Below, piece after piece: positions 21,058 through 33,630 of a DNA stretch of 64,000 nucleotides. The DNA is from Moringa oleifera (taxonomy: Eukaryota > Streptophyta > Magnoliopsida > Brassicales > Moringaceae): contig JAJFZO010000034.1 in the NCBI GenBank assembly GCA_021397835.1, forward strand, positions 10,307,501 through 10,371,500, written 5' to 3'. Positions within the stretch are counted from its first letter, which is position 1; each line of letters begins with the position of its first letter. The notes beneath the pieces are model-generated. The model saw nothing but the letters and a program-made list of their open reading frames with translations. It ran no database searches and was not told where the DNA came from. Both the position numbers and the translations under genes were made by a program.

Positions 21058-22890
21058 TACTCATTTCTATCTATTCTACATGTTTCTTGAGTCGTCAGAT
21101 CCTTCGAATTTTCTTTTTCAAAAAAGCTTCGAATAATTTTGAGTACTTCGTAAATTTGAAAAATTGTTAACAACTCTAATATTAATTTTTTAGGATTTTC
21201 TTAAAAAAAAATTTGTCCTTTATCACATTGATGGTTTTTCATAGTGAAACCTCAGCAATGACACCTTAGACCACCATAGTCCCTCAACCCTAAGCTTGAA
21301 CCTTGACCCCTGAAAAAGCTAGAAGTTGAAAACTTGTGTCCTCAACTTATAACCCTGAACTTCACATTTTACTTTCCTGGTGTTAAACCCTAGGCCCATG
21401 AATCACGACCCTAGACCTTGGACTCATGACCTTTGGCAATTATCCTTAATCTCTGACTTTGCAACCTTAACCCTTAGCCCTAAACCTTTGATTTGGATTG
21501 TCAACCTACACCTTAAACCTAGGACGTTAGACCTTTAAACCTTGAGCTTAGACCTTCAACCCTATGCATTTCATCATAAGCCTATAACCCATTTGATAAT
21601 TCAACTACTTATAGTGCATTTATGTACTATTTTTTTGAATTTTAAGAGCTTCTTTGATGCGTTTTTTTTTAAAGGTTTTTTGTTGTAAGATTAAATGAAG
21701 ATAGACAAGTGGAAGCATTAAGGGAAAAAAGTAGTTTTTGCTAGCTTTGACATCACTCTGTATTTTGCCAATAACTATCTCTTCCAAACTCTAGCTAACA
21801 CCATGAAGTTTTAGACCTTTAATTTATCCTAAAATATTCTTAAGATCACTCTCTACAAGATTCATCATTCAATTCTTCGCATCTACTTCTGAATTTTTTG
21901 CAAAATCTCCCTAAAAAAGCCATGTTGGTCATGAGAATGTATTTCTTTTATGATGAAATAGCCATTTTAAATTCTCATTTTCTTTACTATAATGCCGTAA
22001 GGTTTATATTATACTTTTAGTATGCTGCCTCAAACCATTCTTCTTTGACTTTTTATAGACCTTAGATAATTTTGGAAGCAAAATGCATGCAGTTTAAAAA
22101 ATTAGTAGTGACTATAATTTCAATTTTTTAGGGATTTCAAAGTAAACTATTTTTTGAAACACAATTGATCTCATTAAAGCACCCTTAGTATTTCACACTC
22201 ATTTCTAACTGTACTCTTCCTTTAAACCATTTTTTTTTTTAGTAAACTTAATTAACCATTTTGATTTCCTCTTAATATTCTTCAAAAGTATTTCTTTTAT
22301 TGAAAGTTACACCAAAAATAGAAAGCATTTATACACAATATATGCTATGTTGTTCCTTTAAACTTGTTTTTCATTTTGTAAACACAATTGATCTTATTGA
22401 AACACCGTTAGTATTTCATACTCATTTCCATCTATTCTTCTTGTTTCTTGAGCCATTAGATCCCTTGAATTGCCTTCTTGGAAAAGCTCTAAAGAATTCT
22501 GACTACTTAATTCTATCCTAAGAAAAAGGCCGCGATGGGGTCTTCTAGCCTTAATATCTTTCATTCTTTTGCAATCAATATTGTTCTTATTCAATCATAA
22601 GATTGCAATTTCCATAGTCATATCTCATTTCATCCAACCTCCTCAATTGGAATAGCCAGTTTAAATTCTAATTCTTTTTTACGGTAATGCCACGTTGTTT
22701 ATGCTTTGCTCTTAGTGAATTGCCTCAAACCATTATTCTTTGAGCTAGCATCATTTTAGAAGCAAAATTAAGTATCATTATATACAATTCCAAAAATTGG
22801 TAGTGACTTTAATCTTATTTTTTAGGGATTTCCAAATAAATGAATTTTCCTCGTTTTCATAGTGAGGTTACTTTATGGCCAAACTCCAAC
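21058..22890 (+). repeat. Left part of the large repeat landscape (partial tandem units)
   Basis: Partial copies of the 1.1-1.7 kb tandem unit, with one heptamer block at 21,270-21,590. The order matches 54,420-58,560 but with about 2 kb missing near 21,830, where sequence like 55,150 runs directly into sequence like 57,440. Short frames such as 22,300-22,521 are chance frames in the repeat. No gene. Confidence 0.7.
21270..21590. repeat. Degenerate heptamer (telomere-like) block 1
   Basis: Runs of ACC-started 7-mers (CCCTAAG, ACCTTGA, AACCTTA, CCCTTAG) with drift. See the array entries for 33,230-38,610 and 45,220-56,740. Confidence 0.7.
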
Positions 22891-24225
22891 TATGACACCT
22901 TAGGCCAATAATTTTCTCTTTTCATCCTTCTTGTTAACGTACTTCTCTACCTTTAGAAATAACTCCTCCAAGTTCTTTGGCATCTTTCTGCTAAGTGCGT
23001 TATGAAATGCTTCAGCCAAGATTCCTTTCTTGACCACTAAGATCAACCCTGATTGATTTAGTGCTTTCACTTCCAAAGTCGCCATGGTGAATCTTTTCAT
23101 GTTGTCTGGCAGTTACTCTCCTAGTTATTACTTGGCATAGAATAAACTAGCCATCTCTTGCTTTTTGACCATGCTACTTATGAAGTGCTGCAAGAATAGC
23201 TATCTAAGGGAATCAAAAAAGTTAATAGAACTAAAAGGAAAATAGTTATACCATTAACTAGCTACCTTCACCAAGGAGTCTAGGTAATCTTTACACTTTA
23301 TAAGGTTTAACAATCCTTGAAGGTTTGCCGTTATTAAGAATTGTTTGATGTGATCCCACGGTTCTATTAGCCTATCAAAGTTATCTATCTAAAGGGGCTT
23401 AAACTTAAATAGTACTAGTTTGGTGAGGATCTCAACCACTAATGGGCATTTCGCCACTTATTGATAGTCTTCATTGTAAAGACCATCTCTTTGCCTGTGA
23501 GCATTCATAAGCAAATGAATTTTCATTTTTAACTTACCCATATTTTTTTTTCTCTCGGGCAGCAGGAAGTATAAGAGCATTTATCATTAACCTTTTTCCC
23601 TCCTTTTAGCTTTTTTGGTATCCTCTTCCTCTTTATCCTCATCTTTGATATTATATTGGTTTCGAACCCCCTCATCAATGGATTTAGGCAGCATTGGAGT
23701 AAGCAATCGGTGAACCGAGGGTTGAGGATCATGCTATCCTCTTCATGAGATCTATTGGTGCACCAAGACATTTAGGATGTTAGTTATTTGATCCACCTGT
23801 TGACTTATGGCTTCCAATGCATCAGTTTAGGGAAGCACTTGGTGATGGAGGTTTAAAGGGCCCATAGTAGAAAAGATGGAATGGTTGGGACATAGGAGTA
23901 AGGCAACATCATCGGCATTGGCAGAATGGCATGAAACCATTTGCACAAAGGTCATTACTGGCCAACGGGGTACATAGGAGGATGTACTAACCCGCATAGT
24001 TGCCATCGTCACCATTGTGGCATGCGATGAGTCTAGAGTAATGGTGATTTTGGCCATGAGGGGTGAAGGTAAGAAAACCGTGGGTGGTCTTGCCATAATT
24101 GTGGGCAAAATGGGTTAGCTGACTTGTGCAACTGATGGGTTAATTGAAGCCAAATGAGGGTGTTGGTTATCCTTATGAAACTAATAGAGCATGTTTTAGA
24201 AGGCATGGTTGATTTAAGCAATAGA
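22891..24225 (-). pseudogene. Ty3/gypsy gag remnant, copy A
   Basis: On the minus strand, degenerate frames recapitulate a plant Ty3/gypsy Gag (PF03732 type). An N-terminal stretch starts near 24,221 (MPSKTCSISF). A central part around 23,120-23,420 carries the FD...DP.DHI..F...L.G pattern of the capsid region. A C-terminal part at 22,900-23,100 has MATLEVKALNQSG, FHNALSRKMPKNLEELFLKV and EKYVNKKDEKR. Stops and a frame change interrupt it. The strand is opposite to the LTR/PBS/DUF7745 unit that follows at 26.6 kb. A second copy at 58,560-59,835 shows the same layout. Confidence 0.75.
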
Positions 24226-24639
24226 GATGATTGATGAAAGCTGATTACTTTTCATTGCACTTTTTGATAAATGACACTAATGATGCTACTTGAAAAAATT
24301 GGGTATTTGGAATTTGACATGTGGAGAGGGATCTCTAATGGATTGGTAATGACAATGAACCTAAAAGAATAAGCAAAATAAGAAATAAGTCAGGAGATTG
24401 TGGTTGGTTTGATCAAAATACTCTCCGATGATCAGGTTAATGATGAAATTGATAGAATTTTTGTATGGAGAAGATAGTTTGAATGAATCATACATTGGGT
24501 TCTCCTTTTATAATGAGATTGAAATATACAAGGGTCATTTCAGTTTGGTTCGACTTTACCAAACCCTAACAAGTGTTATGTTGATCTATTTATGCCCTAA
24601 ACTAGGTTGCTGATTTTTTCATCTTTTGACACCTTCCTA

Positions 24640-24890
24640 TTTGTAGGGTATTAAAGTATTGTAGGTCTCATAAATCACATTGCTGCCACCCTAATAGTAG
24701 TCCAGCATTTTCTTGTTGACAATAGGTCGTATGCCATTCTAGCACTACGAACACCATTTAGTGCTCTGCCTTTTAGGTCGCTTTAAAGCCCCAAGTGTTT
24801 TTTATTGGAAGGCATGCCAAGATCTATCCAAACCCTTGCTAAGTCATTCATTGTGGGTTTATCTTGGATGCATCAAGCCTAATTGATAGT
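24640..24890 (+). pseudogene. Possible Ty3/gypsy pol spacer (protease to RT) remnant, copy A
   Basis: Plus-strand frame with VVQHFLVDNRSYAILALRTP followed by FSAL, and later LAKSFIVGLSWMHQA. This resembles the stretch between protease and reverse transcriptase of plant gypsy elements (FLVVD..SAYNAILGRP..NAL pattern). One stop is present. The copy at 60,300-60,510 is open for 62 codons. The match is weak and rests on a short motif; it could equally be an unrelated repeat. Confidence 0.3.
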
Positions 24891-26318
24891 TAGTCACATT
24901 AACTTCATTTTCTTCTCACTTTTCTTCTTATATTTCATTTTCTCTTAAATTTTCTTCATATTCTTTATTTGGCAACAAATGCTTTTCAGATTCATCTTTA
25001 CTTACTTGATTCTACCAATGTTTTGATCATCTAAGGAGAAAAGATCTATGGTTTCCTGATTGAGTTTGATTTTAATTTATTACGATTCTTCTTTTGTGAA
25101 GAATATTTTGGGTACGTGATCCCTATGAATTCTGCATGAAATCTAATGGTTTACATTTGGGGTAAAATTTTCCCACATTTTCTTTCTTTTTCTCTTGCAA
25201 TGGGATTCTAAGAAAATGAAAATGGGTTCATGAATTGATTTGGTTGTGTAAGAGAAAATTGTAAAATAGTATTACCCATCATGAACTTGAATGATTTTTT
25301 TTTAAAAAACAACCAATGGACAAAAAAAAAAGAAAAGGGATTTCTATTTTGTCTAAACCATGAAAATACTAAGAGAGAAGGTGTAGAAAAATATTGAAAC
25401 ACATCAAAAAATTGAAAATTTTGAAAATAAAGTTCTTACATAAGTCTCATCACATGTTTTATAAAAATTTTATTTTAAAAAAATTATCTATTTTAGTTAT
25501 GACTAAATGTTTTGTTTGCTAAAAAATTAAAATTTAATTAATAATTAATAAATATATTAAAATATATATTATATTTAATCAAAAAATAGAATAAATTTGA
25601 TAAAAAATTATAAAAGACAAAAATTATAATTTTACTTGATGATTTTTCTACATTTAATGCAACAGCAAATGAATTGATTAATGACATGACAATCAAGATG
25701 GGCTTGTTATTATAATAAAAAATTCATTTTTTTTGTCTATTTAATAAGTTTTAAGATCAATTAAAAGTTTTCAAATAAAAAATATTTGAAAATAAATTAA
25801 ATAACCAAAAAAAAATTAAGTAATAGTTTCCTTCCTTTAATTATCTTTCACATAACCAAACCAAATGTCAGCTTGCTAATGATGGACCATTTCACGTCAA
25901 TATATGTATGTACCAAGTCAAAATCGTAAAGATTGTTTTTAATTTAATAAAATATTTAAAATTTAAAATATTTAAATTAAAAATTTATAAAAGAAATTTT
26001 ATTTAAATTTTATATAAATATAAAATATAATCTCTACAATATTAATTTTTTGATTTATTTATTTTGTTAGATATAAGAAAAATTAAAATCTAGTGCAATT
26101 ATTTGTTATCATTTCTTGTTTAGGCTTTAATGGGGAAAAAAATCACCAATTCTTTCTTTGCTCAATTTTTTTACTTCATTTTCTTTTATTGATCTCAAGT
26201 CTAAACATAGTCCAATAGAAGCATGCGAACGTTAAGATTGTTATTTAGGATTAATGTGACACTGTTTGGTTGAGAAATTTGCTCATTTTACATTTGTTTT
26301 TGTTTGCCTTTTTTAAAG
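24891..26318. other. AT-rich non-coding segment, copy A
   Basis: Very AT-rich, shared with 60,520-62,056 of copy C. No coding frame, splice pattern or RNA gene stands out. It may be upstream sequence of the REF/SRPP-like exon that follows. Confidence 0.4.
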
Positions 26319-26495
26319 ACTGAGGAAGAATAAGAAGTTAAAATACCTTCAATTCGTACAAGTTTATGCAATCCACATGGCTCTTTATGTCGTTCACCTC
26401 TATAAAAAGCTAAGGAGAAGTCGAGACTCTTGAAGCTAAGGGTCATTTCTATCTACGGTATTCATATTCAGGTCCTCAAGTATCTTGGTGGTAAG
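26319..26495 (+). pseudogene. REF/SRPP-like exon fragment, copy A
   Basis: The frame reads KKLKYLQFVQVYAIHMALYV and then VHLYKK, matching the N-terminal region of rubber elongation factor/small rubber particle protein-like proteins (PF05755: LKYL.FVQ.A.I......LYEYAKENSGPLKPGV), which coat lipid droplets or rubber particles. A one-base slip lies after LYKK. The segment ends at AAG|GTAAC, a good splice donor. The second copy at 62,057-62,232 keeps LYEKAKEKSGTLKPRV and the same donor, which supports the call. Only about 58 codons remain. Host gene capture or a nearby ancestral gene exon are both possible. Confidence 0.65.
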
Positions 26496-27429
26496 GTAAC
26501 TTTTTTTTATAATTTTCTTTTTCTTAATAATAGTAATAATTATTATTATTTTTGTTTTCAAATTGAATTTTGTTTCCTATTTCAAGAAATGATTCCTTGA
26601 TATGGGTTGATTGGATCATGATACCCATGTTTTCTCAAGCCCTAAGAGTCGTTCTTAATCTTGGGAGTATTACTTTATAGATTTTTTGTAAGAAATCATG
26701 ACAAAGTGATTGCTATAAGTTTTTTTAATGTTCATATTGAGGTAGTACTAATATGAAGCATTATAAGGCTCAAGTTACATGATCAAATTACCAAGAGTGT
26801 CGGTGGAGCCCTTATTCATAAGATTATCGAATAAAGGCCTATGGTAGGCTTACGATGCTTGGCTAGAGACTTAGTATCACATCAAAAGATCTTTTCTTGG
26901 TCTAGGAATCGAGACCGACTACCTCATCCATAGAAAGTTAGACTTTAGGATTGAGTAATCGATCTCGATCTTGGTGCAAGAGCTAAGGATGTGGCATGAG
27001 CAAGGGAAGAAGTTTACTGAGGCTGCAATCCAAATGGAACAACATTTGCCATATATCAGACCATTTCTAACCTTCAATTGTCATTGTGTCAATATTTTCA
27101 CATCAAGAAAAATAAAGTTAAATTAGTGTCATTGTTAAAAATATAAAAATGAATGAAATGAAAATGAAATGATCACAAGAGTGACATCAACGAAAATTTT
27201 TCAAATGGGGCATGGTTGAGATGTTAGCCAACTTGGATGAAGAAAGCTCAGCATCGAGAATGTGTGACATCCAAAGAGGATTAAGAATTGAAAAGATGAA
27301 GGAGTCCTATTCACACTTAATTCTAGCTCAACTTTGAGAAAAAGCTAAAAACGTTAGTTAAATATCAATAAGACTTTTCAAATCGGGATTATGTTATCAA
27401 ATTCTAAAATTATGTTTTTACCCACATGT

Positions 27430-27600
27430 CAGGTTGGGAATAACTTAATAAACCTACCTCGATGTTTTCATATTTGGACATTACATTGGCAATAGATTAA
27501 TAAGCATATCTTGATGTAGCTTAATAAACATACCCTAACATGTGCTTAATAAGCATACCTTAATGTGGGCTTAATGAGTGCATTTGGATGTCATCATACC
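27430..27600 (+). repeat. About 28-bp minisatellite in LTR A
   Basis: Units of GCTTAATAAGCATACC(C/T)TGATGTG type, about five copies. Equivalent arrays are at 39,430-39,640 and 63,180-63,330. Confidence 0.75.
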
Positions 27601-28039
27601 CAGATGTCAGGTCGACAATAGTTTAATAAACATTTTACTCGATGTTAGATTGAAATCCCCAATAAAGATGAAGAGAGAAACATATTTATGATATCAAAAA
27701 GAGTGATGTGGTAATACTGATCCCACATTAAATTTGGGAATTGTATCATGAAGAAATCAACCTCGACCTCATGGTTATCTTAATGTAATTGACCTTGTTC
27801 TAACATCAGGTTCCTAATGTGCCATAGTTCCTAAAATTGATGACAAATCGATAAAATAATAATCAACTAAAGATAGATTGAGAAAAATCGATGATAGATC
27901 AATAGAACCATAATAAATAATAAAAGCAATGCCAAATTAGTGAAATGATAAGTAAACTCGATGATAGATTGGTGCAAAAGACTCTTGACATTAACAATTT
28001 CAAATGTACGATGTCGAACCTAAACTTTGATCCAGTCAA

Positions 28040-28460
28040 ATGAAATTCTTGATTTGATGCTATTGACTCTAATCTTGCGTTTGCATCATTTTCTTTCGAA
28101 TGCGATTGACTTTGATCTCGCATCTACATCATTTCTTTCTAGATGTGATTCATTTTATTTCTTTTTCATGTGATTGATTCTAATCTCACATTTGCATTTA
28201 GTTCTTCTCCATCTGATTGACTTTAATCTCACATCTACATTTACTTATTCTCAATAAGATTGATGCTCATCTCACATCCATGTTTACTTCTTCTTGATGT
28301 GATTGATTCTAATCTGACATCTGTTATTTCTTCGTGATGTGAACAACTCCAATCTTAGATCTTCATCTTCTTCTCTTGACATGATTGATTTTAATCTCTC
28401 ATCTGCATTTATTTCTTCTTGATGTGGTGGATTTAGATCTCACATCGGTTACAAGCATAA
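28040..28460 (+). repeat. About 43-bp minisatellite in LTR A
   Basis: About ten units of the form GATGTGATTGATTCTAATCT + CACATCTGCATTTACTTCTT + CTC, with drift. Also at 40,040-40,470 and from 63,800 to the window end. Confidence 0.8.
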
Positions 28461-28953
28461 CATAATTCCTGATTTGATTTCCTTTGACCTTACATCATGT
28501 TACAAATCTTACATAATTCCAAGTATGATTTTCATAATTCTAACTTGATTCGAATATGATTGATTCAATTACCACATCAGATTTAACTAATTTGATCCTA
28601 ATATGAATGACTCAGTTCTTATATGAAGCCAATCCAATATTAAAATATCATTGATTTTTTACTTTACTGTATTTTTTTGGTGCTACTATAATGCGATTCT
28701 CGATGATACATGGATTCTAGATGTATTCTAACATTGGGCTCTAGATGTGGTCATAAATCAGGTTTGAGGTGAATAACTAGAAAAAAAAACTCTCAAAACT
28801 AAAAGAACAAGACTTGAAAAGTTGGTGGAAGACCTTTGGTGGAAAATGCACTGAGCAAGCTTTTTTCTCCAAAACAAACTCCAGCACTGTTGTCCTTTCC
28901 CTTGGGTAACAAACTTTCAAATTTTTGGTGAGCTTTGCCCCTAATTTTTTCTC

Positions 28954-28963
28954 CCTTATAAGT
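28954..28963 (+). promoter_or_regulatory. TATA-like promoter element in LTR A
   Basis: CCTTATAAGT in an otherwise TATA-poor pyrimidine stretch, about 960 bp before the primer-binding site. The copy in LTR B reads CCTGTAAGT near 40,966, so its core is altered there. Confidence 0.4.
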
Positions 28964-29924
28964 AGACCATTTTTTACAAACTAGGGCAGTGTTTTTACAT
29001 TCTAAAACTCTACATCCTTGTATTCAAATGTCTTTCTCCCCCTTTCTAGAATCTCTACATCTTTGTTTTTCTCAAGAAGGTCTCTACATTTTGAAATCCC
29101 TGTATTCTTTCAAGTTTATCTTTAAGAAGTTTTTCTAAGAGTATTTGTTGGCTATTCAGTAAAAATAAAATAGCACACAAATTGTAATGAAGGTATTGCT
29201 CATCCTATATTTATTTTCACATAAATGAATAAGAAATTGTTTGCTTCTATTCACTTTTTTTTTTAATTGTTTACCATTTGTTTTGTATAAATTATATGAT
29301 GCATCTCATGTTTTTCTAAAAATTATTTTATAGAAAGGGATTTGTTAAAGTTCATATTCTGATCTCTAATTTGAAATATATTTGTTTTTCAAAATTGAAG
29401 ATCCAGTATCAACTAGACAAAAATTCTTGCATAAATTGCATAATACATTTATTTTGAGATTTGCACATTTTAATTAAGTTTAATATGGCTTTATCCTAAA
29501 ATTTTGAGATTGAATAAGGATTAATCTCACCTTATTTATATATAATGTATATATATATATATATATATATTTATTATACTTCGAGATCAATATAAAATTA
29601 CTACAATTCAAAGGCACGAGATCATCTTGTTTAAGTGGTACTAATTCTTGGGCGCTTGTAGAGGTGATAATCCTTCCTTATGTATAGCTGACTCGTGATC
29701 CTAGATCCTTTGGTGAAGTATGACCAATGCCTATGCTCGAATGAAGTTCATCTTTCCTTTTCCAAAAGAAAAGAACTTTTTGAGTAAAACTAGTAGCCAA
29801 TCATATCATAAAAAAGATTAGTGATGGCTCCTTATCTTTCTTATTTATCCAAAGAATTTGTCAAAAGTGAAAGGAATCTTCTCATGATCGAGCTTTTCGC
29901 TAGGGAAAAATCTAATTTTGATAG

Positions 29925-29945
29925 TTGGTGACTCCATTGGGGACC
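29925..29945 (+). promoter_or_regulatory. Retroelement primer-binding site, copy A (tRNA-Arg type)
   Basis: TTGGTGACTCCATTGGGGAC. The reverse complement of the plant tRNA-Arg(ACG) 3' end plus CCA is TGGCGACTCC(A/G)CTGGGGA from memory; two transitions separate them. tRNA-Arg priming is characteristic of Ogre-like Tat-lineage Ty3/gypsy elements. Confidence 0.7.
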
Positions 29946-30734
29946 AATTATTAAAGAATTGAGCCAAACTTAAATGGGATTGATTTTGTCATTCAAAATT
30001 TTAGTTTGGTTTTAATCCCGATTTATACTATATATATATATACACACACACATACACACGCCTGATATAAGCCTGGAAAGGCTCATTTATTGTCTTTTTA
30101 TTCTGAATCTTTGTGGTATAATTTTTTATTGTGCCTGATCTAAGTTTAGGAATATTAACACTTTACAGTATATATTTACAATCTATTTTTGCCTTGCAAT
30201 AAAAACTTCACATACCCACATTCACGCATTCGTATAAAGTTGAACCTGAAAGTGGCCTTTTATGGTGCGCATCCTATTTTAAGAGGGATGAAAGGATGCA
30301 CATATTCAAGAGATCACTTAATCTTAGTGCATGCCTTATACCTTATCCTTCTCAACTCTTACTCTGTGAGTCACTTTTGAGAAGCTTTTTAGCAGTCATA
30401 TTTGTGATATAGATGACTAGAGGTAGGAAGACCTAAGAGCACAAAGCCCTTTTAGAACCCAAAGGCCTAATCTTAGATCAAAGCTCTACATATAGACAAA
30501 GTCATATGTCAACCTTATTGGGATTTAACGACCCTATTAAGCCACAACAGTAGCTAATGGTAAGACTGTGGAAGTGCTAATTCTAGTTTCTGATGTTATT
30601 TTGTTCACGCTTCATGAAATTGGGAATTAAATGCTCAAATCATCATAAACATAAAAAGAACATCTTTATTTTAGATTTAAGCATTAAAATGAATAGATTG
30701 GAAGATCGAACAAGTCTAGTATCATGTAAAGGAA
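29946..30734 (+). other. 5' untranslated region after PBS, copy A
   Basis: No gene. Contains (TA)n/(CA)n at 30,030-30,060 and a stretch (30,190-30,380) shared with copy B at 42,190-42,380. The 63-codon frame there is not conserved as protein. Confidence 0.5.
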
Positions 30735-32710
30735 TGCAACTAATGGGCAAAAACTTTGTAATCTAAGTATGGAGACAAATGGATGCGTCCTCTTCGTTAT
30801 CAAATTTCTTTTAAAGTTAGTTTGATATTAAAAGAAAATGATCTTATGTCCTTAAATGAAGCTTGGGAGCTAGCCCATCAAGAAGAGAAGAATTCAAAAA
30901 GATATATTGAAGTATTCAGGAGTCAATTTTTGTATAGATTGATGAATCTTTGATAAGAGTAATAGTCCTTGTTAGTATCCAACATATAAGGTTTTTAAAT
31001 TTGGAGAAGTATTAAGGAATACATGTCCTTATTAGGAATTAGATCATTCTAGCCTTATCAGACTTATAATATGAAAAATACTGCAGTCCACAAAAATAAA
31101 AAATTTATTAATAATATGTAGATCTCCAAGGAAGAGTTGATGAGAGAAATCAAAAGAAAAGGTTGTGAAGACGACTTGGAAAACGATTATTCGATAGGCT
31201 TACTGCAAAGACATAGTGATAAGTCAAGTGAGTTACCTATTTTGGTTTTTTTAATATATGAATTAGTGATTTTATCAAAAGAAGCTAGTTGCGTTAACTT
31301 GGCTACATTAGACTTTATGGAGATGATTGAGCAAGGGGTAGGCTTGGCCCAAGTTATACTTGCTAAGACTTTTAAGTCTCTATCTTTTTATAAGATCTCA
31401 AAAAGAGGGAAAATCATGGGGTGTCTATTTTATACATCTAATTGAATAGCTATCTGATCAGGAAGGAGAAGGCCTTAAGAATCTTCCCTAATCAAAAATT
31501 TTTCTGAAAATGAAGAATTTTAAAACAAAGTATAGTCATAATGGTTTCTTGTGCTCTATACTTCAAAAGAGACAGATGTTAACTAAACAGTGCCATGGTT
31601 ATTCTATGAAAACATTCTTTACCAAACTAAGAATGGAATTGCCTTAATTTTGCCAGGCTTATGGGGTTACTCTAGATATACACCTTTTTTAGTTGTTAAA
31701 CAACTAAGAATCAAGCAATTCATCCTTATTTTGCTTGATTTGGTAAAGGAAAAAATTGCAATAGCACCTTCAGCAAAATGCAAAAGGAAATGCTAGAGCG
31801 AAACAAGTTCACTTTGGGGAAATAGAGACTCACTTTAGGAATCTACCCAAGACATCATCGGTAAAGCAAGAAATTGATTAGAGATTTACACCTATTAGCC
31901 TGGTTACTTCAATGTCGATTTGCTTTAATCCTAATCCTAATGCTCTATCAACTTTCAAGAAATAACAAGATCAAGATATCGAACAATTGACAGTGAAAAA
32001 GGCCAAATTGGAAAAACATATTGGATGTTAAGATATAATGCTAGGATTTAGGATCTAATGATTAGTAAGCTTAAGCAAGATAAGATCAGGTCATAGAAGA
32101 GTCTTTAATGAGGAAATGGAAGCATAACATAAGATAATGTAGTTAAAAAAAACAAGAAAATCAAGAACCTTACCCAACAAGTATTGTCTCTCAAGGAATA
32201 AATGAATGGTCCAAGATTAAGAGAATGAAAAAAGAAAATAATAGAATTTTATGAGGTTTTGAATGACATCATAAAGGAGAATGAAATATTGAAGGGAAAA
32301 ATAAATCAGGACAAGAAAAAAATCCATTAGAGAATTTTGTTGACAAAGAGGCAAAATGCAAATTTGAAGTTAGACATATGATGATCATTCTAATATAGAT
32401 GGCTTATGCTTTTGTAATTAATGATTTAAAATGAAACATGGAAGAGATTATACAATAAGGTGACTAGTGGAAATCCAAAGCAAAAGAAATCTATGCATTT
32501 TAGTGTTGTGACAAGAAGTGAATATGAAACATGACATATGACAAGACGATAATTACAATAATGATCTTAGATCAGTTTTAACTCAAATAGAACAACTTAT
32601 GGAGGTTGCAAGTCTCATTAAAGAGAAATTCGATGCTTTTAAGACCAAATTTAGATCATGAGTGTGTTCTAAAGAAGAAATGTAGACCTTTATATATGGA
32701 TTTCTAGAAA
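30735..32710 (+). pseudogene. DUF7745-type ORF1 of Ogre-like retroelement, copy A
   Basis: Degenerate frames reproduce the plant DUF7745 family. Near 30,900 is the region matching a short helical stretch before VQFWDP...F in the family. At 31,137-31,445 lie LPILVFLIYELVILSKEASC and NLATLDFMEMIEQG plus AKTFKSLSFYKI, which fit the LLIFGLILFP...D.AA...TY.TL core. At 31,590-31,740 lie MPWLFYENILYQTKNG and GYSRYTPFLVVKQLRIKQFI, which fit the W..PWM...ILY...GIWG.VGYAPLLVLRQ segment. A Lys/Glu-rich, coiled-coil-like tail follows to about 32,700. Frames are shifted and stopped several times. The function of the family is unknown; it is often annotated in plant retroelement surroundings. Confidence 0.65.
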
Positions 32711-33229
32711 GATACTAGCATAGAGTTCATGTGTTCAATTATGGTTCCAATCTAAGATACTTATGAGATTCTCATATACATCTTAGTAAGAATTTTATTT
32801 TTTAGTTTTATCATGATTTGAGTACTATACTTTGCCCATATCTATTATCATGCACACATGTTTATTTATTTGAAATTTAGATAATAAGACCAAAAAATTG
32901 GAAACCCAAAGTCAAGATCTCCCAAGGTCAGGATTTCTCTAAGGTTGGAAGATATTAGGTTGGGAAGATCATAAATTTAGGTTCAGGGAACCTAAAGATG
33001 ATTCCAAACTATACTAAAACTGATCATAGAAGTAGCTAAGATTCAAATAAGAATACCTAATGATCAAATCATCAAAGTAAGAGCAAACTAGACTAATTTA
33101 AAATTTTAAAGATCTCCCTAACCTTTTGGAGCAATTACACTCGATAATAAGATATGACATTTTGGGGAAATTTAAGTTCATTTTTTTTTATGCTCTTATG
33201 ATTAATAAACTCCTTGCTGCCTATTAATT
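32711..33229. other. Junction region after DUF7745 ORF, copy A
   Basis: Shared with 44,645-45,220. No gag, protease, RT, RNase H or integrase motif is seen before the heptamer repeats start, so the element body appears to have lost pol. Confidence 0.5.
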
Positions 33230-33630
33230 GCATTCATGCTATGTCACATCCTTATCCCTCAACCTTGAACTTGAATCTTAAACTCTAAACCATAAAGCAT
33301 GAACAAGAAAACTTGCATCCCTAACCTTTAACCTAAAACCTATAATCCTAAACTTTAAATTTCACTTTCTTGACTTTAGACTCTAGATCTTGTACTTAGG
33401 ACCTTGGACCTCAGAGTCAGGACCTTAGACCTTTGGCTCATGGCCCGAGATCATTGATCTTTGACCTTAGACCTTGCAGCCTTAACCTTGAACCCTAAAC
33501 CTTTGACTTAGACCTTAGACCTTGTCTCCAAACTTTGGACCTTATACCTTTCACACTGGACCTTAGACCTTAGACCTTAAACCCTAGACCCTTCGACCTT
33601 TGACCCTAGACCTTTTGTCATAGACTTAAA
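33230..33630. repeat. Degenerate heptamer (telomere-like) block 2
   Basis: A clear 7-bp rhythm, e.g. ACCTTAG ACCTTAG ACCTTAA then ACCCTAG ACCC at about 33,560-33,590. The consensus ACCYTAR is close to the plant telomere unit CCCTAAA read in the AC-rich strand. Further blocks: 34,820-35,170, 35,990-36,320, 37,530-37,880 and 38,290-38,610. Confidence 0.8.

Larger units (their letters stand above)
26598..29923 (+). repeat. Long terminal repeat, copy A (about 3.3 kb)
   Basis: The left border is placed at TGATATGGGTTGATTGGATC, where similarity to copy B (38,612) begins. The right border is just before the primer-binding site. Inside are a minisatellite of about 28 bp (27,430-27,600), one of about 43 bp (28,040-28,460), a TATA-like CCCTTATAAGTAGACC near 28,954, a pyrimidine-rich tract, and a long AT-rich tail with (TA)n at 29,545. 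Copies B and C follow the same order. Both borders are inferred from comparison, since TG...CA ends are not clean. Confidence 0.6.

Noticed and set aside
33230..33630. True telomere or chromosome end
   Set aside because: The heptamers are heavily drifted, occur in short blocks, and are flanked on both sides by unit DNA; this is internal sequence.
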